A stretch of DNA of 64,000 bases, from NCBI GenBank assembly GCA_031374735.1, contig JANMGQ010000057.1, positions 1 through 64,000 on the forward strand, read 5' to 3'. This document shows positions 50,558 through 58,694 of this stretch, piece after piece. Each line of letters opens with the position of its first letter. Positions within the stretch are counted from its first letter, which is position 1. Made by a program: the position numbers and the translations under genes. The notes below the pieces were generated by a model. That model saw only the letters and a program-made list of their open reading frames with translations. It searched no databases and had not been told where the DNA came from. The stretch comes from JABFRJ01 sp031374735 (GTDB lineage Bacteria > Pseudomonadota > Alphaproteobacteria > Rhizobiales > Hyphomicrobiaceae).

Positions 50558-53509
50558 TTAAGCCCGTGAGATCTTGCAAAGTGTCGTTTTCGTTTCCTGC
50601 ATCTGCGTGACAGGATCGTAGCCGTAGGTCTGTGCCACGTTGGTGGACTCGCCGAGCACATAGGGATCGGAGCCTTGCGGATATTTGCCGCGTAGATCCT
50701 TGCCCTGTAAGTGGCCGCCGAAGTGGAATGGCATGAACGCCACGCCCTTGCCGACACGTTCTGTGATCATGGCCTGCACCTTGACCTTGCCCTTCTCGGG
50801 TCCTTCGACCCAGACCATAGACCCATCCTTGATGCCGGCGTTGTTGGCATCGGCCGGGTTGATCTCGACGAACATGGTCTGCTGCAGCTCGGCGAGCCAC
50901 GGGTTTGACCGGGTCTCGTCGCCGCCGCCTTCGTACTCCACCAGACGGCCCGAGGTCAGGATAATCGGGTATTCCTTGGGCACGTTGTTGGCGATAGCCG
51001 CTTTCTGGATCTTCTCGTAAAGCACCGGCAGACGCATGCCCTTGCGGTCGGCGTGGGTCGGATACTTCGCGACCATGGCGACGTCGGGCGAGTACAGCGG
51101 CTCACGGTGCAGCGGCACGGGGTCCGGGAAGTTCCAGACCACAGCACGCGCTTTGCCGTTACCGAACGGGGCAAGCCCGTGTTTCAGCGCGACGCGCTGG
51201 ATGCCGCCGGACATGTCGTTGGTCCAGGCGACGGCATCGATATTGTTGCCGCCGATCTTGGTGATGGTCTCAAGTTCAGCTGCGGTCAGGTCCTTGTCCC
51301 AGCCGAGCTTTTTGAGCATGCCCATCGTGACTGCGGGGTGGCCTGCCTTGAGTTCGTTGCCGACAGGGTAGCTGTCGACCGCGAGCAAGCTGTCGGCCTT
51401 CTCGTCGTTCTTGGTGAACTTGTCGTTGGCCTGGCCTTTGGCGGTGACGCCCCAGTTGACGCGGAAGTTAAGGCCGCCCTGCTCAACGTGGATCGAGGTG
51501 TCGTAAAGGTTCGCCGTGCCCGGGTGGCCCTTTTTGCCGTTGCCCATGACCATGTCGGCCGAGCCCCAGCATGGCCAGGGGAGACCATAAAAGTCTCCGT
51601 CCGCTGGGCCACCGACGGCTTTCAGCGTCACTTTATCGAAGGTGTGCTGATGCGCCATGTGCAGTTTCAGGCGCTCCGGCGATTGACCGGTATAGCCGAT
51701 CGTCCACATGCCCTTGTTGTACTCGCGGGTGATGTCTTCGACGACAGGCTCGGTGCCCTGTACCTTGATGTTCTTGAACAGCTCCTTGTCGAAGCCGAAC
51801 TTGCGGGCGAGCAGATACATGATCTCATGATCGGGCTTCGCCTCGAAGAACGAGAACACCTTCTCGCGCCATTGGATCGAGCGGTTCGACGCCGTAACGG
51901 AGCCTGACGTTTCAAACTGCGTTGAGGCGGGCAGCAGATACACGCCGTCAGTGCGGTCATGCATAACGGCTGAGACGGTCGGGAACGGATCGATGACTAC
52001 AAGCGTATCGAGCTTCTCGAACGCCTTCTTCATTTCAGGGCCGCGGGTCTGCGAGTTGGGCGCATGACCCCAAAACACCATGGCCTTGAGGTTATCCGGC
52101 TGTTCGACGTTGGCCTTGTCTTCCATGACGCCGTCGATCCAGCGTGACACCGGAATGCCAGGCGCTTCCATGAGCTTCTTGTCTTTGAAGCGGGCAACGA
52201 TGCTGTCGTAAGACACATCCCAAACGCGCGCCCAATGGCGCCATGCGCCTTCAGCCAAACCGTAGTAGCCCGGCAGGCTATCACAGGTGACGCCGAAGTC
52301 GGTTGCGCCTTGCACGTTGTCGTGGCCACGGAAGATGTTCGTTCCGCCACCGGCGACGCCCATGTTGCCGAGCACCAGCTGCATGATCGAGTAGGCGCGC
52401 ACGTTGGCGTTACCGGTCGTGTGCTGCGTGCCACCCATGCACCAGATGACGGTGCCCGGCCGGTTGTTCCACATGGTCTTGGCGACGCGGCGCAACTGCG
52501 CACCCGGCACGCCAGTGACGCGCTCAACCTCTTCCGGCGCCCATTTGGCGACTTCGTCCCAGACGAAGTCGAGGCCCCAGACGCGCTGCTCGACGAACTT
52601 GTGGTCGATCCAGTCGTTCTGTTTGAGGTGCCAGAGGATGCCCCACATCAAGGCGACGTCCGTGCCCGGACGGAAGCGCACGTACTCGGTCGCATGTGCC
52701 GCCGTGCGGGTGAAGCGCGGATCCAGCACAATGAACGGGGCGTTGTTCTGCTCCTTGGCCTTCAGCATATGCTGCAGCGAGACCGGATGCGCCTCGGCGG
52801 GGTTACCGCCGATGAGGAAGATCGACTTCGACTTCATGATGTCGTTGTACGAGTTCGTCATGGCGCCGTAGCCCCATGTGTTCGCGACGCCAGCGACGGT
52901 CGTGGAGTGGCAGATGCGGGCCTGGTGGTCGACGTTGTTGGTGCCCCAGAAGGCAGCAAACTTACGGATCAGGTAGCATTGTTCGTTGTTATGCTTAGCC
53001 GAGCCGAGCCAGAACACCGAATCCGGACCGGACGTTTCCTTGATCTTCTGCAGGCGGTCACCGACCTCGGTGATGGCCTGATCCCAGCTCATGCGCTCCC
53101 ATTTCCCAGCGACGAGCTTCATCGGGTACTTCAGGCGGCGTTCACCATGAGCATGCTCGCGGACAGCCGCGCCCTTGGCGCAATGGGCACCGAGGTTGAT
53201 CGGGCTATCAAAGCCCGGCTGTTGGCGTGTCCAGACACCGTTCTCGACTTCGGCAATGACCGTGCAGCCGACCGAGCAGTGGCCGCAGATCGACTTCTTG
53301 ATCTCGACTTTGGCGCCGGGCAGGCCGCCAACGGGGCCAGCCGCTTCAACGCGGGTTGGCGCGGTGCCGGCGGCGAGTGCGAGACCACCGGCTGCTAGAC
53401 CGGAATTGCGCAGGAATGCGCGGCGATCGACGCTCTTTGGTGCGTCGGCGGTCAGCTGCACCGAAAGGCGGGTGCCCTTGGAGGCGCTGTGTGATTTTTT
53501 CTTGAGCAT
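50558..53509 (-). CDS. Formate dehydrogenase alpha subunit (Mo/W-bisMGD, cysteine type)
   Basis: The 983-residue catalytic subunit oxidises formate to CO2. A twin-arginine signal ('SVDRRAFLRNSGLAAGGLAL', Arg29-Arg30) marks it for periplasmic export with its partners. The [4Fe-4S] cysteines are 75, 78, 82 and 110 ('CGHCSVGC' ... 'HCAKG'). The metal ligand is Cys200 followed by His201 ('QARICHSTTVAGV'), where E. coli FdoG and FdnG have selenocysteine, so no selenium is needed. C-terminal dinucleotide-binding motifs follow ('PIILTSGRLVEYEGGGDETRSNPWLAEL'). It lies in the order chaperone, Tat peptide, alpha, beta, lipoprotein, gamma. Confidence 0.95.
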   Translation of the reverse strand: MLKKKSHSASKGTRLSVQLTADAPKSVDRRAFLRNSGLAAGGLALAAGTAPTRVEAAGPVGGLPGAKVEIKKSICGHCSVGCTVIAEVENGVWTRQQPGFDSPINLGAHCAKGAAVREHAHGERRLKYPMKLVAGKWERMSWDQAITEVGDRLQKIKETSGPDSVFWLGSAKHNNEQCYLIRKFAAFWGTNNVDHQARICHSTTVAGVANTWGYGAMTNSYNDIMKSKSIFLIGGNPAEAHPVSLQHMLKAKEQNNAPFIVLDPRFTRTAAHATEYVRFRPGTDVALMWGILWHLKQNDWIDHKFVEQRVWGLDFVWDEVAKWAPEEVERVTGVPGAQLRRVAKTMWNNRPGTVIWCMGGTQHTTGNANVRAYSIMQLVLGNMGVAGGGTNIFRGHDNVQGATDFGVTCDSLPGYYGLAEGAWRHWARVWDVSYDSIVARFKDKKLMEAPGIPVSRWIDGVMEDKANVEQPDNLKAMVFWGHAPNSQTRGPEMKKAFEKLDTLVVIDPFPTVSAVMHDRTDGVYLLPASTQFETSGSVTASNRSIQWREKVFSFFEAKPDHEIMYLLARKFGFDKELFKNIKVQGTEPVVEDITREYNKGMWTIGYTGQSPERLKLHMAHQHTFDKVTLKAVGGPADGDFYGLPWPCWGSADMVMGNGKKGHPGTANLYDTSIHVEQGGLNFRVNWGVTAKGQANDKFTKNDEKADSLLAVDSYPVGNELKAGHPAVTMGMLKKLGWDKDLTAAELETITKIGGNNIDAVAWTNDMSGGIQRVALKHGLAPFGNGKARAVVWNFPDPVPLHREPLYSPDVAMVAKYPTHADRKGMRLPVLYEKIQKAAIANNVPKEYPIILTSGRLVEYEGGGDETRSNPWLAELQQTMFVEINPADANNAGIKDGSMVWVEGPEKGKVKVQAMITERVGKGVAFMPFHFGGHLQGKDLRGKYPQGSDPYVLGESTNVAQTYGYDPVTQMQETKTTLCKISRA

Positions 53510-53534
53510 TGTTCTCTCCCCTTTTTCCGGCGCC

Positions 53535-53726
53535 TTAGCGGGCGAGTTCGTAGTAGCGCTTCACGTGGTCGGTCTCGCGGTACATGGCGTCCGCGGGGCG
53601 AGCCTCAGCCGGCTTTGCGGCGGCCACGCCGGCCGTTGCGACGGTCGCACCCACGCCAACTGCTGTTGCGCCAGCGCGTTTGAAGAAGTTGCGGCGGTCG
53701 GCGACCACTTTATTCGCGTCGTCCAT
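53535..53726 (-). CDS. Formate dehydrogenase-associated Tat-signal small protein
   Basis: The 63-residue protein consists of a twin-arginine signal ('DRRNFFKRAGATAVGVGATVATAGVAAA') and a short tail 'KPAEARPADAMYRETDHVKRYYELAR'. This matches the small 'formate dehydrogenase region Tat target' proteins found beside fdhA in many proteobacteria. The ending 'ETDHVKxYYxxxR' is the conserved part. Its role is unknown; a structural or assembly role in the complex is likely. It is 25 bp upstream of the alpha gene. Confidence 0.88.
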   Translation of the reverse strand: MDDANKVVADRRNFFKRAGATAVGVGATVATAGVAAAKPAEARPADAMYRETDHVKRYYELAR

Positions 53727-53772
53727 GTTTTCCCCCTGCAGGTGTGTCAGTTCGAACGAACGTCAGTCTGGA

Positions 53773-54390
53773 TCAGATCATCTCAAACGCGCTGTCCTCG
53801 ATGTCGAGGAACACGCGACCGACTGATCCGAGCGATGCGTAGAAAACAGAGGCCTTGGCCCCTTCAAGGTCGCGGAAAAACACAGGCATCCACGACTGCA
53901 CGTGTCGGCTGTAGAAATCCCGCTGCGCCTCAAGGCCAAGTGGCACGCCGAACGCGCCATCAATCAGGCCGGCAAAGGCCGCCAGGATCGCTGCCACATG
54001 GTCCTCGGGGTCGCTGGAGGCGTCGCTGCGCTGGATGCCGTAGCCCGAAAGATCCTGGCGCAGGCGCGCAAGCGGCTTTTCCTGAAGAAAACCTGTCAGA
54101 TAGTAGGAGGCATAGGGCACCAGTTCGCCGCGGCCGAGGCCGATGAACAGCTCCTGGTACTCTCGCTTGACCGCAACAGGATCGCACCCGGCAGCCACAC
54201 GGGCGAAGGTCGATAGCGCGCGTCCGAGCGGAGAATTGTCACCCGATAAGCCAGTATACCGCTTAAGATCGCCGCCTGTTGGCGCGTCGCTCAAGGCATC
54301 AGCCAAGACGCGATACAGCTGCGCTCGGAGGGCATCCTCCGGCTCGAGAGGCTCCACGCCTCCAAAGTGCCTGTCGGCAAGTGCCGTCAA
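53773..54390 (-). CDS. TorD-family chaperone for formate dehydrogenase
   Basis: The 205-residue all-helical protein has TorD/DmsD-family features: 'LRAQLYRVLADALSDAP' near the N-terminus, 'KREYQELFIGLGRGELVPYASYYLTGFLQEKPLARLRQDL' in the middle, and 'DPEDHVAAILAAFAGLI' with the conserved 'EPEDH'-like motif. It would bind the signal or apo-form of the alpha subunit until the cofactor is inserted. The likely start is TTG 54390, behind GAGGGG at a good distance, an unusual start codon. It is the first gene of the fdh operon. Confidence 0.9.
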   Translation of the reverse strand: MTALADRHFGGVEPLEPEDALRAQLYRVLADALSDAPTGGDLKRYTGLSGDNSPLGRALSTFARVAAGCDPVAVKREYQELFIGLGRGELVPYASYYLTGFLQEKPLARLRQDLSGYGIQRSDASSDPEDHVAAILAAFAGLIDGAFGVPLGLEAQRDFYSRHVQSWMPVFFRDLEGAKASVFYASLGSVGRVFLDIEDSAFEMI

Positions 54391-54544
54391 GCTATTCCCC
54401 TCAAACCGCCTGAAACGCAGTTTCCACCCAAGGGTTCACTGCCACACCCACGGCGCCTCCCGCAAGGTGTAGCATCAGCCTGCACAAAAATTGATCTCGC
54501 ACTGCGGTGGCAGTTCGTAGATATGCTGCGATGCAATACGCCCC

Positions 54545-54578
54545 GAAAACAACGAGAGGCCCGCAATGCGGGCCCCTC
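54545..54578 (-). terminator. Terminator downstream of the GcrA-like gene
   Basis: A perfect GC-rich 7-bp stem (GGCCCGC, AAT, GCGGGCC at 54558-54574) lies 37 bases past the stop codon. On the minus strand it is followed by the T-rich TCTCGTTGTTTTC, a reasonable intrinsic terminator. Confidence 0.6.
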
Positions 54579-54610
54579 ATCGTGATGCGATAGCGATTTG
54601 TTCGGGCAGT

Positions 54611-54829
54611 TCAGGCTGCACGACGCACGAACGAGACGTGAGAACCCGACGGCAGGCGCGCCTTTGCCGCCTCGTAGGATTGCGCGCAATGTTCGGTGCA
54701 ATACGGGCGGCCAATCACCTGTTGGGCGCCGCAAAAGTGGAAATCGTCATGGCGCGGGTCGCCGATCGGCCAACGGCAATCACCAGTTTCGAGGTTGGCG
54801 ACGGTCTTCTTGGAGATCTTCTTGCTCAC
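54611..54829 (-). CDS. Short GcrA-like protein (C-terminal domain only)
   Basis: The 72-residue product matches only the C-terminal part of GcrA, the alphaproteobacterial cell-cycle regulator that works with CcrM methylation. 'GDCRWPIGDPRHDDFHFCG' and 'GRPYCTEHCAQSYEAA' contain the Cys/His residues that form its conserved end. The N-terminal DNA-binding half is absent; only 'SKKISKKTVANLE' precedes it. GTG 54829 is the probable start, without a strong ribosome site. No degenerate remnant of a longer gene is seen directly upstream, so it may be an independent small protein rather than a fragment. It has its own terminator. Confidence 0.7.
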   Translation of the reverse strand: MSKKISKKTVANLETGDCRWPIGDPRHDDFHFCGAQQVIGRPYCTEHCAQSYEAAKARLPSGSHVSFVRRAA

Positions 54830-54998
54830 GGTACACCCACTTTCCGGAACCAGCCCGGTTACAGTAACGAGGTTTGTATATGGAGTAGATCATTGTGCAA
54901 TGCAACATAGATTCAAGAGAATGTCATGCGACCGGACCGCGCATTGAACTTTTAGGGGAGAAAGCGGCAACAAGAATCCGGCTTTCGCGGCACTGCAA

Positions 54999-56462
54999 TC
55001 AATGCTGGCTGTTCAAGATCCGGTACACGCCGATGCGTGAGGTCAACATGCACAGCGCTGCAATGACGAACACGACCACCAGCAGGATCAGATAGCCGGG
55101 CAGATCGAGCGTGCCGGCGCCGATGAGACGCCGCAGTTCGGCCATGGTCACTGCACCCCCGCCGATGGCTTCCATGCCGAACGGCAACAGGAAAAACAGC
55201 GCCATGGCTGCACCCGCACCGACAATGCCAGCCCTGATGCCGAGGCTGAGGAAGTGGCCGGCGAACTCGCGAGCGATGAACTTGTCGGTGGCGCCAACGA
55301 AATGCAGAACTTCGACGATCTCGCGATTGGCCGACAGTGCGCTGCGCGTTGCCGAGACGATGATGGCCGTCGTCGCCGCGCCGACCAGCATCAAAATGCC
55401 GAGTCCGCCGAGCGCAAAGGAGCGCGTCACGGTGCGGATCTGGCGTTGCCAGTGGCGGTGATCGTCGAGGGACACACCCTTGAAGTCCTTGGCGAGCGTG
55501 GCGCGCAGGCTATCGAAGTTCGGTGGGTTGTCGCGGTCGATCTGGATGGCGATCAGGCGTGGGACGGGCAGATCCTTGAGCACGTCCAGCCCGCCGCCGA
55601 GCCAGGGCTCGAGCAGCTGCGCGTTCTCGGCTTCGCTGAGCGCCTTCACGGCGCGCACGCCCGGCGTCTTTTGCAAGAACTGCGTGACGGCTGCGATCGT
55701 GCGATCAACGCTGCCCTTGTCGCGGGCCTCGACTTGTACCGTCACTTCGGTCGCAATATCGCGCAACCAAGCATTGGCGGACTGGTTGATCATGTACACC
55801 GCGCCCGCAGTGAGACAGGCGAGGAAGCTCATGATGACAATCACAAGCGTGAGCGAGCGGCCGGTCACCGTGCCGGCTTGGACGATCGGCGTCAGCCCCT
55901 TGCCCTTTTCGACCTTGCCGCCGCGATCATGGACGGTCAGCTCCTCGTCCAGCGACGGCGCCGGGACGTGCGGGCGGGCGAGCGGCGCACGTGCTTCTGG
56001 CGGCCGCGGGCTCTCGGCGCGAGGCTCAGGTTGGCGCTCGGCTTGGCGATCGGGCAGGCGCTGATGCTCCTGCGGCGGCTGGCGCAACGACTGGACCGGC
56101 GGCGACTGGGCTGGCGGCTGCGTCATCACTTGCCGCCAAGCGTCCTCCAACGGCGCCTCGTCCAAGGGCGGCTCGATATCACGCACCTGCGGGCGGCCCG
56201 CACGCAACGGCGATGGCTCGAACTCCAGGGAATAGCCCGCATTCGGGTCTTCTTGATGCACGCGCCTGGCTGGCGGCGTGGTCTGCGGGTCGTAATTGAT
56301 ATCGTCCCAGTCAAGGGGGCGGGCGCGCGGCGGCGGCGGGGCCACGTCCGCACGGTCGGGGCGAGGGCCAAAGGGGCGAACGGCGGGCGTGCGCTGCGTG
56401 GGCGCCGGAGCTTTAGGAACACCCTGGCGCGGATAGCGTGGATCGTCAGACGATTGAGACAT
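54999..56462 (-). CDS. ftsX: Cell division protein FtsX with a long proline/arginine-rich head
   Basis: The 487-residue protein has about 250 residues of low-complexity, Pro/Arg/Gln/Glu-rich sequence ('PRYPRQGVPKAPAPTQRTP' ... 'PPQEHQRLPDRQAERQPEP'). The FtsX permease follows: one membrane segment ('LTLVIVIMSFLACLTAGAVYMI', about 265), a periplasmic domain, then three C-terminal segments. FtsX pairs with FtsE in an ABC-like complex that activates septal peptidoglycan hydrolases. The ATG 56462 overlaps the end of ftsE by 17 bp. E. coli FtsX has only about 70 residues before the first segment, so this head is greatly extended. Confidence 0.88.
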   Translation of the reverse strand: MSQSSDDPRYPRQGVPKAPAPTQRTPAVRPFGPRPDRADVAPPPPRARPLDWDDINYDPQTTPPARRVHQEDPNAGYSLEFEPSPLRAGRPQVRDIEPPLDEAPLEDAWRQVMTQPPAQSPPVQSLRQPPQEHQRLPDRQAERQPEPRAESPRPPEARAPLARPHVPAPSLDEELTVHDRGGKVEKGKGLTPIVQAGTVTGRSLTLVIVIMSFLACLTAGAVYMINQSANAWLRDIATEVTVQVEARDKGSVDRTIAAVTQFLQKTPGVRAVKALSEAENAQLLEPWLGGGLDVLKDLPVPRLIAIQIDRDNPPNFDSLRATLAKDFKGVSLDDHRHWQRQIRTVTRSFALGGLGILMLVGAATTAIIVSATRSALSANREIVEVLHFVGATDKFIAREFAGHFLSLGIRAGIVGAGAAMALFFLLPFGMEAIGGGAVTMAELRRLIGAGTLDLPGYLILLVVVFVIAALCMLTSRIGVYRILNSQH

Positions 56463-57102
56463 GGCCGCCTTCCAACTGCAGGCGCGGCGCCTTGAACTGC
56501 TCCATGAGCAGATGGTCGTGGGTCGCGATGATGACGGACGTGCCGAGGCGATTGAGCTCCACAAACAGACGCAGCAGACGGCGCGCCATGGCCGGGTCGA
56601 CGTTACCCGTCGGCTCATCAGCGAGCAGCAACTCGGGCTTGCCGATCACGGCGCGGGCGATAGCAGCACGTTGTTTTTCCCCGCCCGAGAGCACGCTCGG
56701 ATAGGCGTGCATGCGATCACCAAGTCCGACCCACTGCAGCAGATCCGTCACGTCTTCCTTGTAGTGCGACATCTTCCGGCCGACGACGCGCAACGGCAAC
56801 GCCACATTCTCCCACGTGGTCAGGTGGTCGAGCAGGCGGAAGTCCTGGAACACGATGCCGATGCGGCGGCGAAACTCCGCGCGCTTCTGGGTGGAATAGT
56901 CGGTGATGTCCTCGCCAAACAGCTGCAACCGGCCGGATGACGGCTTGTTGGTCATGAACAGCAAGCGCAGCAAAGATGTCTTGCCGGCCCCAGATGGCCC
57001 GGTCAGGAAGTAGAACGACCCAGGACGCACCTCGAACGAGACATCGCGCAGAACTTGGCTGCCACGATCGTAGCGCAGGGCGACATTGTCGAATCTGATC
57101 AC
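56446..57102 (-). CDS. ftsE: Cell division ATP-binding protein FtsE
   Basis: The 218-residue ABC ATPase has Walker A 'GPSGAGKT' (35-42), signature 'LSGGEKQRAAIARAVIG' (about 137-153), Walker B 'ELLLADEPTGNVDP' and the switch His in 'VIIATHDHLL'. Length is normal for FtsE. The start is GTG 57102 behind AAGGAG; the frame remains open to 57201 without reason to use it. It forms an operon with ftsX, overlapping by 17 bp. Confidence 0.94.
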   Translation of the reverse strand: MIRFDNVALRYDRGSQVLRDVSFEVRPGSFYFLTGPSGAGKTSLLRLLFMTNKPSSGRLQLFGEDITDYSTQKRAEFRRRIGIVFQDFRLLDHLTTWENVALPLRVVGRKMSHYKEDVTDLLQWVGLGDRMHAYPSVLSGGEKQRAAIARAVIGKPELLLADEPTGNVDPAMARRLLRLFVELNRLGTSVIIATHDHLLMEQFKAPRLQLEGGHVSIV

Positions 57103-57266
57103 GCCACGGCACTCCTTGAAGGCACAGACGCCACGACTGATCGCAACCGCTACACGCACGAATCGCAAAGCCACTATCGGTCCTAGCCCGCGTGGGATCA
57201 ATCACTGAGCATTGTGGCGGGCTGTGGGTGGTGGCAGGTCGGGCAATCTCAAGCTCTGCCGGCTTC

Positions 57267-57878
57267 CTACCGAAACGTCGCCGTGGCGGGCAGAGAGCCC
57301 TTCTTGTAGGGCGCGCTGACAAGGCCAAGCAGGCTACCGTCGGGCTGCAAGGTGCCCGTGAACGAGCATCCGTACTCGATCGTCAAAGAGACGACGGTCC
57401 CATTGACCTGACCGACGCCCGTATGATCCTGCCCTCGGACGTCGAATTTGCCGCTGTCGAAACTGTACTTTTCCACCATGTATTGAACCGCATCACCGCA
57501 GGCCTGGACCACACTTTGGGACGCGGCCCCGCCTTGGCGCGCATCGAGCTTAGCCACCAGCGAGCGCACCTGTCTGAAACCACCCCGCAAGCCCAGCGCC
57601 TGAAGTGTACGATCCTCGCTTGCCAAGGCCGTCTCGATCGCGAGATCGGCCAAGGCGGGATTGTTGGCGCCGATGATCTCTTTGAAAGCGGCGACGCGCG
57701 TGGCTGGGTCGTTTGATTTCAGCAGCCCCATCAGGCGCGTGATCTCGCCGGCTGATGCCTGGATTCGAGGCACAAGATCACCCGCGCCTTGCGCAGAACC
57801 AGTCATTGAAAGAATGCAAGTGGCCAAAGCCACGGCGTACCCTGCTGTGCGAGCAGTTGCAGCGCTGGAGGTCGGCAT
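57267..57878 (-). CDS. Exported protein of unknown function
   Basis: The 203-residue precursor starts MPTSSAATARTAGYAVALATCILSMTGSAQG, a Sec signal. The mature part opens with an alpha-helical stretch of about 65 residues that looks repeat-like ('RIQASAGEITRLMGLLKSNDPATRVAAFKEIIGANNPALADLAIETALASED'), resembling HEAT-type helices. A beta-rich C-terminal half contains 'VSLTIEYGCSFTGTLQPDGSLLGLVSAPYKKGSLPATATF'. I do not recognise the family. ATG 57878 follows GGGAGA. It is upstream of ftsE in the same direction but 164 bp away, so it is likely separate. Confidence 0.72.
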   Translation of the reverse strand: MPTSSAATARTAGYAVALATCILSMTGSAQGAGDLVPRIQASAGEITRLMGLLKSNDPATRVAAFKEIIGANNPALADLAIETALASEDRTLQALGLRGGFRQVRSLVAKLDARQGGAASQSVVQACGDAVQYMVEKYSFDSGKFDVRGQDHTGVGQVNGTVVSLTIEYGCSFTGTLQPDGSLLGLVSAPYKKGSLPATATFR

Positions 57879-58048
57879 GATCGTCTCCCAATCTCGACGG
57901 TTAGATGAAATGTTTCCAGTCTGGTTGCCAAGCTTTACCTGCACATGATTGGTTTCTCCGATTGAGCGGCCCGAGGTCTACCATTCCTCGAGATCCTGCC
58001 GGCTCATGGCGAAACCACACTGGAACGCATTGGAGGATGACTGCCTGC

Positions 58049-58660
58049 ATGCTCGACGCCCGCGCCCGCGCGCTCATAGACCCCCTCTTGAACCGGCTCG
58101 GCCGCGCGGCCGCTCACGTCGGCATTTCGGCCAATGCGGTCACAGTTACGGGCTGCCTGTTGGGCTTGGCGGCGGCGGTGGCTGTGACGCTGCACGCCTT
58201 GGGGATTGCCCTCGCGCTGTTCTTAGCGGGCCGCATCGCCGACGGCCTGGACGGGGCCATCAGCCGAGCGACGGCACCGACTGACCGGGGCGGCTATCTC
58301 GACATCGTCCTCGATTTTGTCGTCTATGCCGCGATCCCCTTGGCATTCGCGGTGGCATCGCCCGAAGCGAACGCCCTGGCCGCAGCCACGCTGCTGGCGG
58401 CAATCGTGCTCAACGGCTCAGCCTTTCTGGCCTTCGCCATCATGGCGCAACGGCGAGGCATCAGCACCACGGCACAGGGACAAAAGTCGATCTACTATCT
58501 CGCAGGTCTTGCCGAGGGGACAGAGACGATCGCGACCTATCTTGCCATGATGTTGTGGCCGGACGCTTTCCCGGCCATCGCGTACACTTTCGCGGCGGTG
58601 TGCGCTGTGTCTGGCGCAGCCCGCATTGCCATCGCCTGGCGAATGCTGCCTCCTTTGTAG
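58049..58660 (+). CDS. CDP-alcohol phosphatidyltransferase family protein
   Basis: The 203-residue membrane enzyme has about six membrane segments. It carries the CDP-alcohol motif in a slightly altered form ('DGLDGAISR' ... 'DRGGYLDIVLD'), where Ser replaces the Ala of the usual DGxxAR. The four metal-binding aspartates and two glycines are present. Such enzymes join CDP-diacylglycerol or a CDP-alcohol to a second alcohol. Its product cannot be named. I use ATG 58049 (MLDARARALID), which matches the family N-terminus; ATG 58037 is directly against the ribosome site GGAGG. Confidence 0.83.
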   Translation: MLDARARALIDPLLNRLGRAAAHVGISANAVTVTGCLLGLAAAVAVTLHALGIALALFLAGRIADGLDGAISRATAPTDRGGYLDIVLDFVVYAAIPLAFAVASPEANALAAATLLAAIVLNGSAFLAFAIMAQRRGISTTAQGQKSIYYLAGLAEGTETIATYLAMMLWPDAFPAIAYTFAAVCAVSGAARIAIAWRMLPPL

Positions 58661-58694
58661 GCAGCGGCCGCCCGTCATCGCTCACGCAACTGCA

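Noticed and set aside
52900..52925. Possible selenocysteine codon in the formate dehydrogenase alpha gene
   Set aside because: The codon at this position encodes Cys (residue 200), not TGA, and the frame is uninterrupted.
52235..53398. Plus-strand frame of 387 codons opposite the formate dehydrogenase alpha gene
   Set aside because: Shadow of a gene with all expected catalytic motifs on the minus strand.
55254..56495. Plus-strand frame of 413 codons opposite ftsX
   Set aside because: Composition is Arg/Ala/Gly-rich without motifs; the opposite strand has the full ftsX coding pattern with membrane segments.
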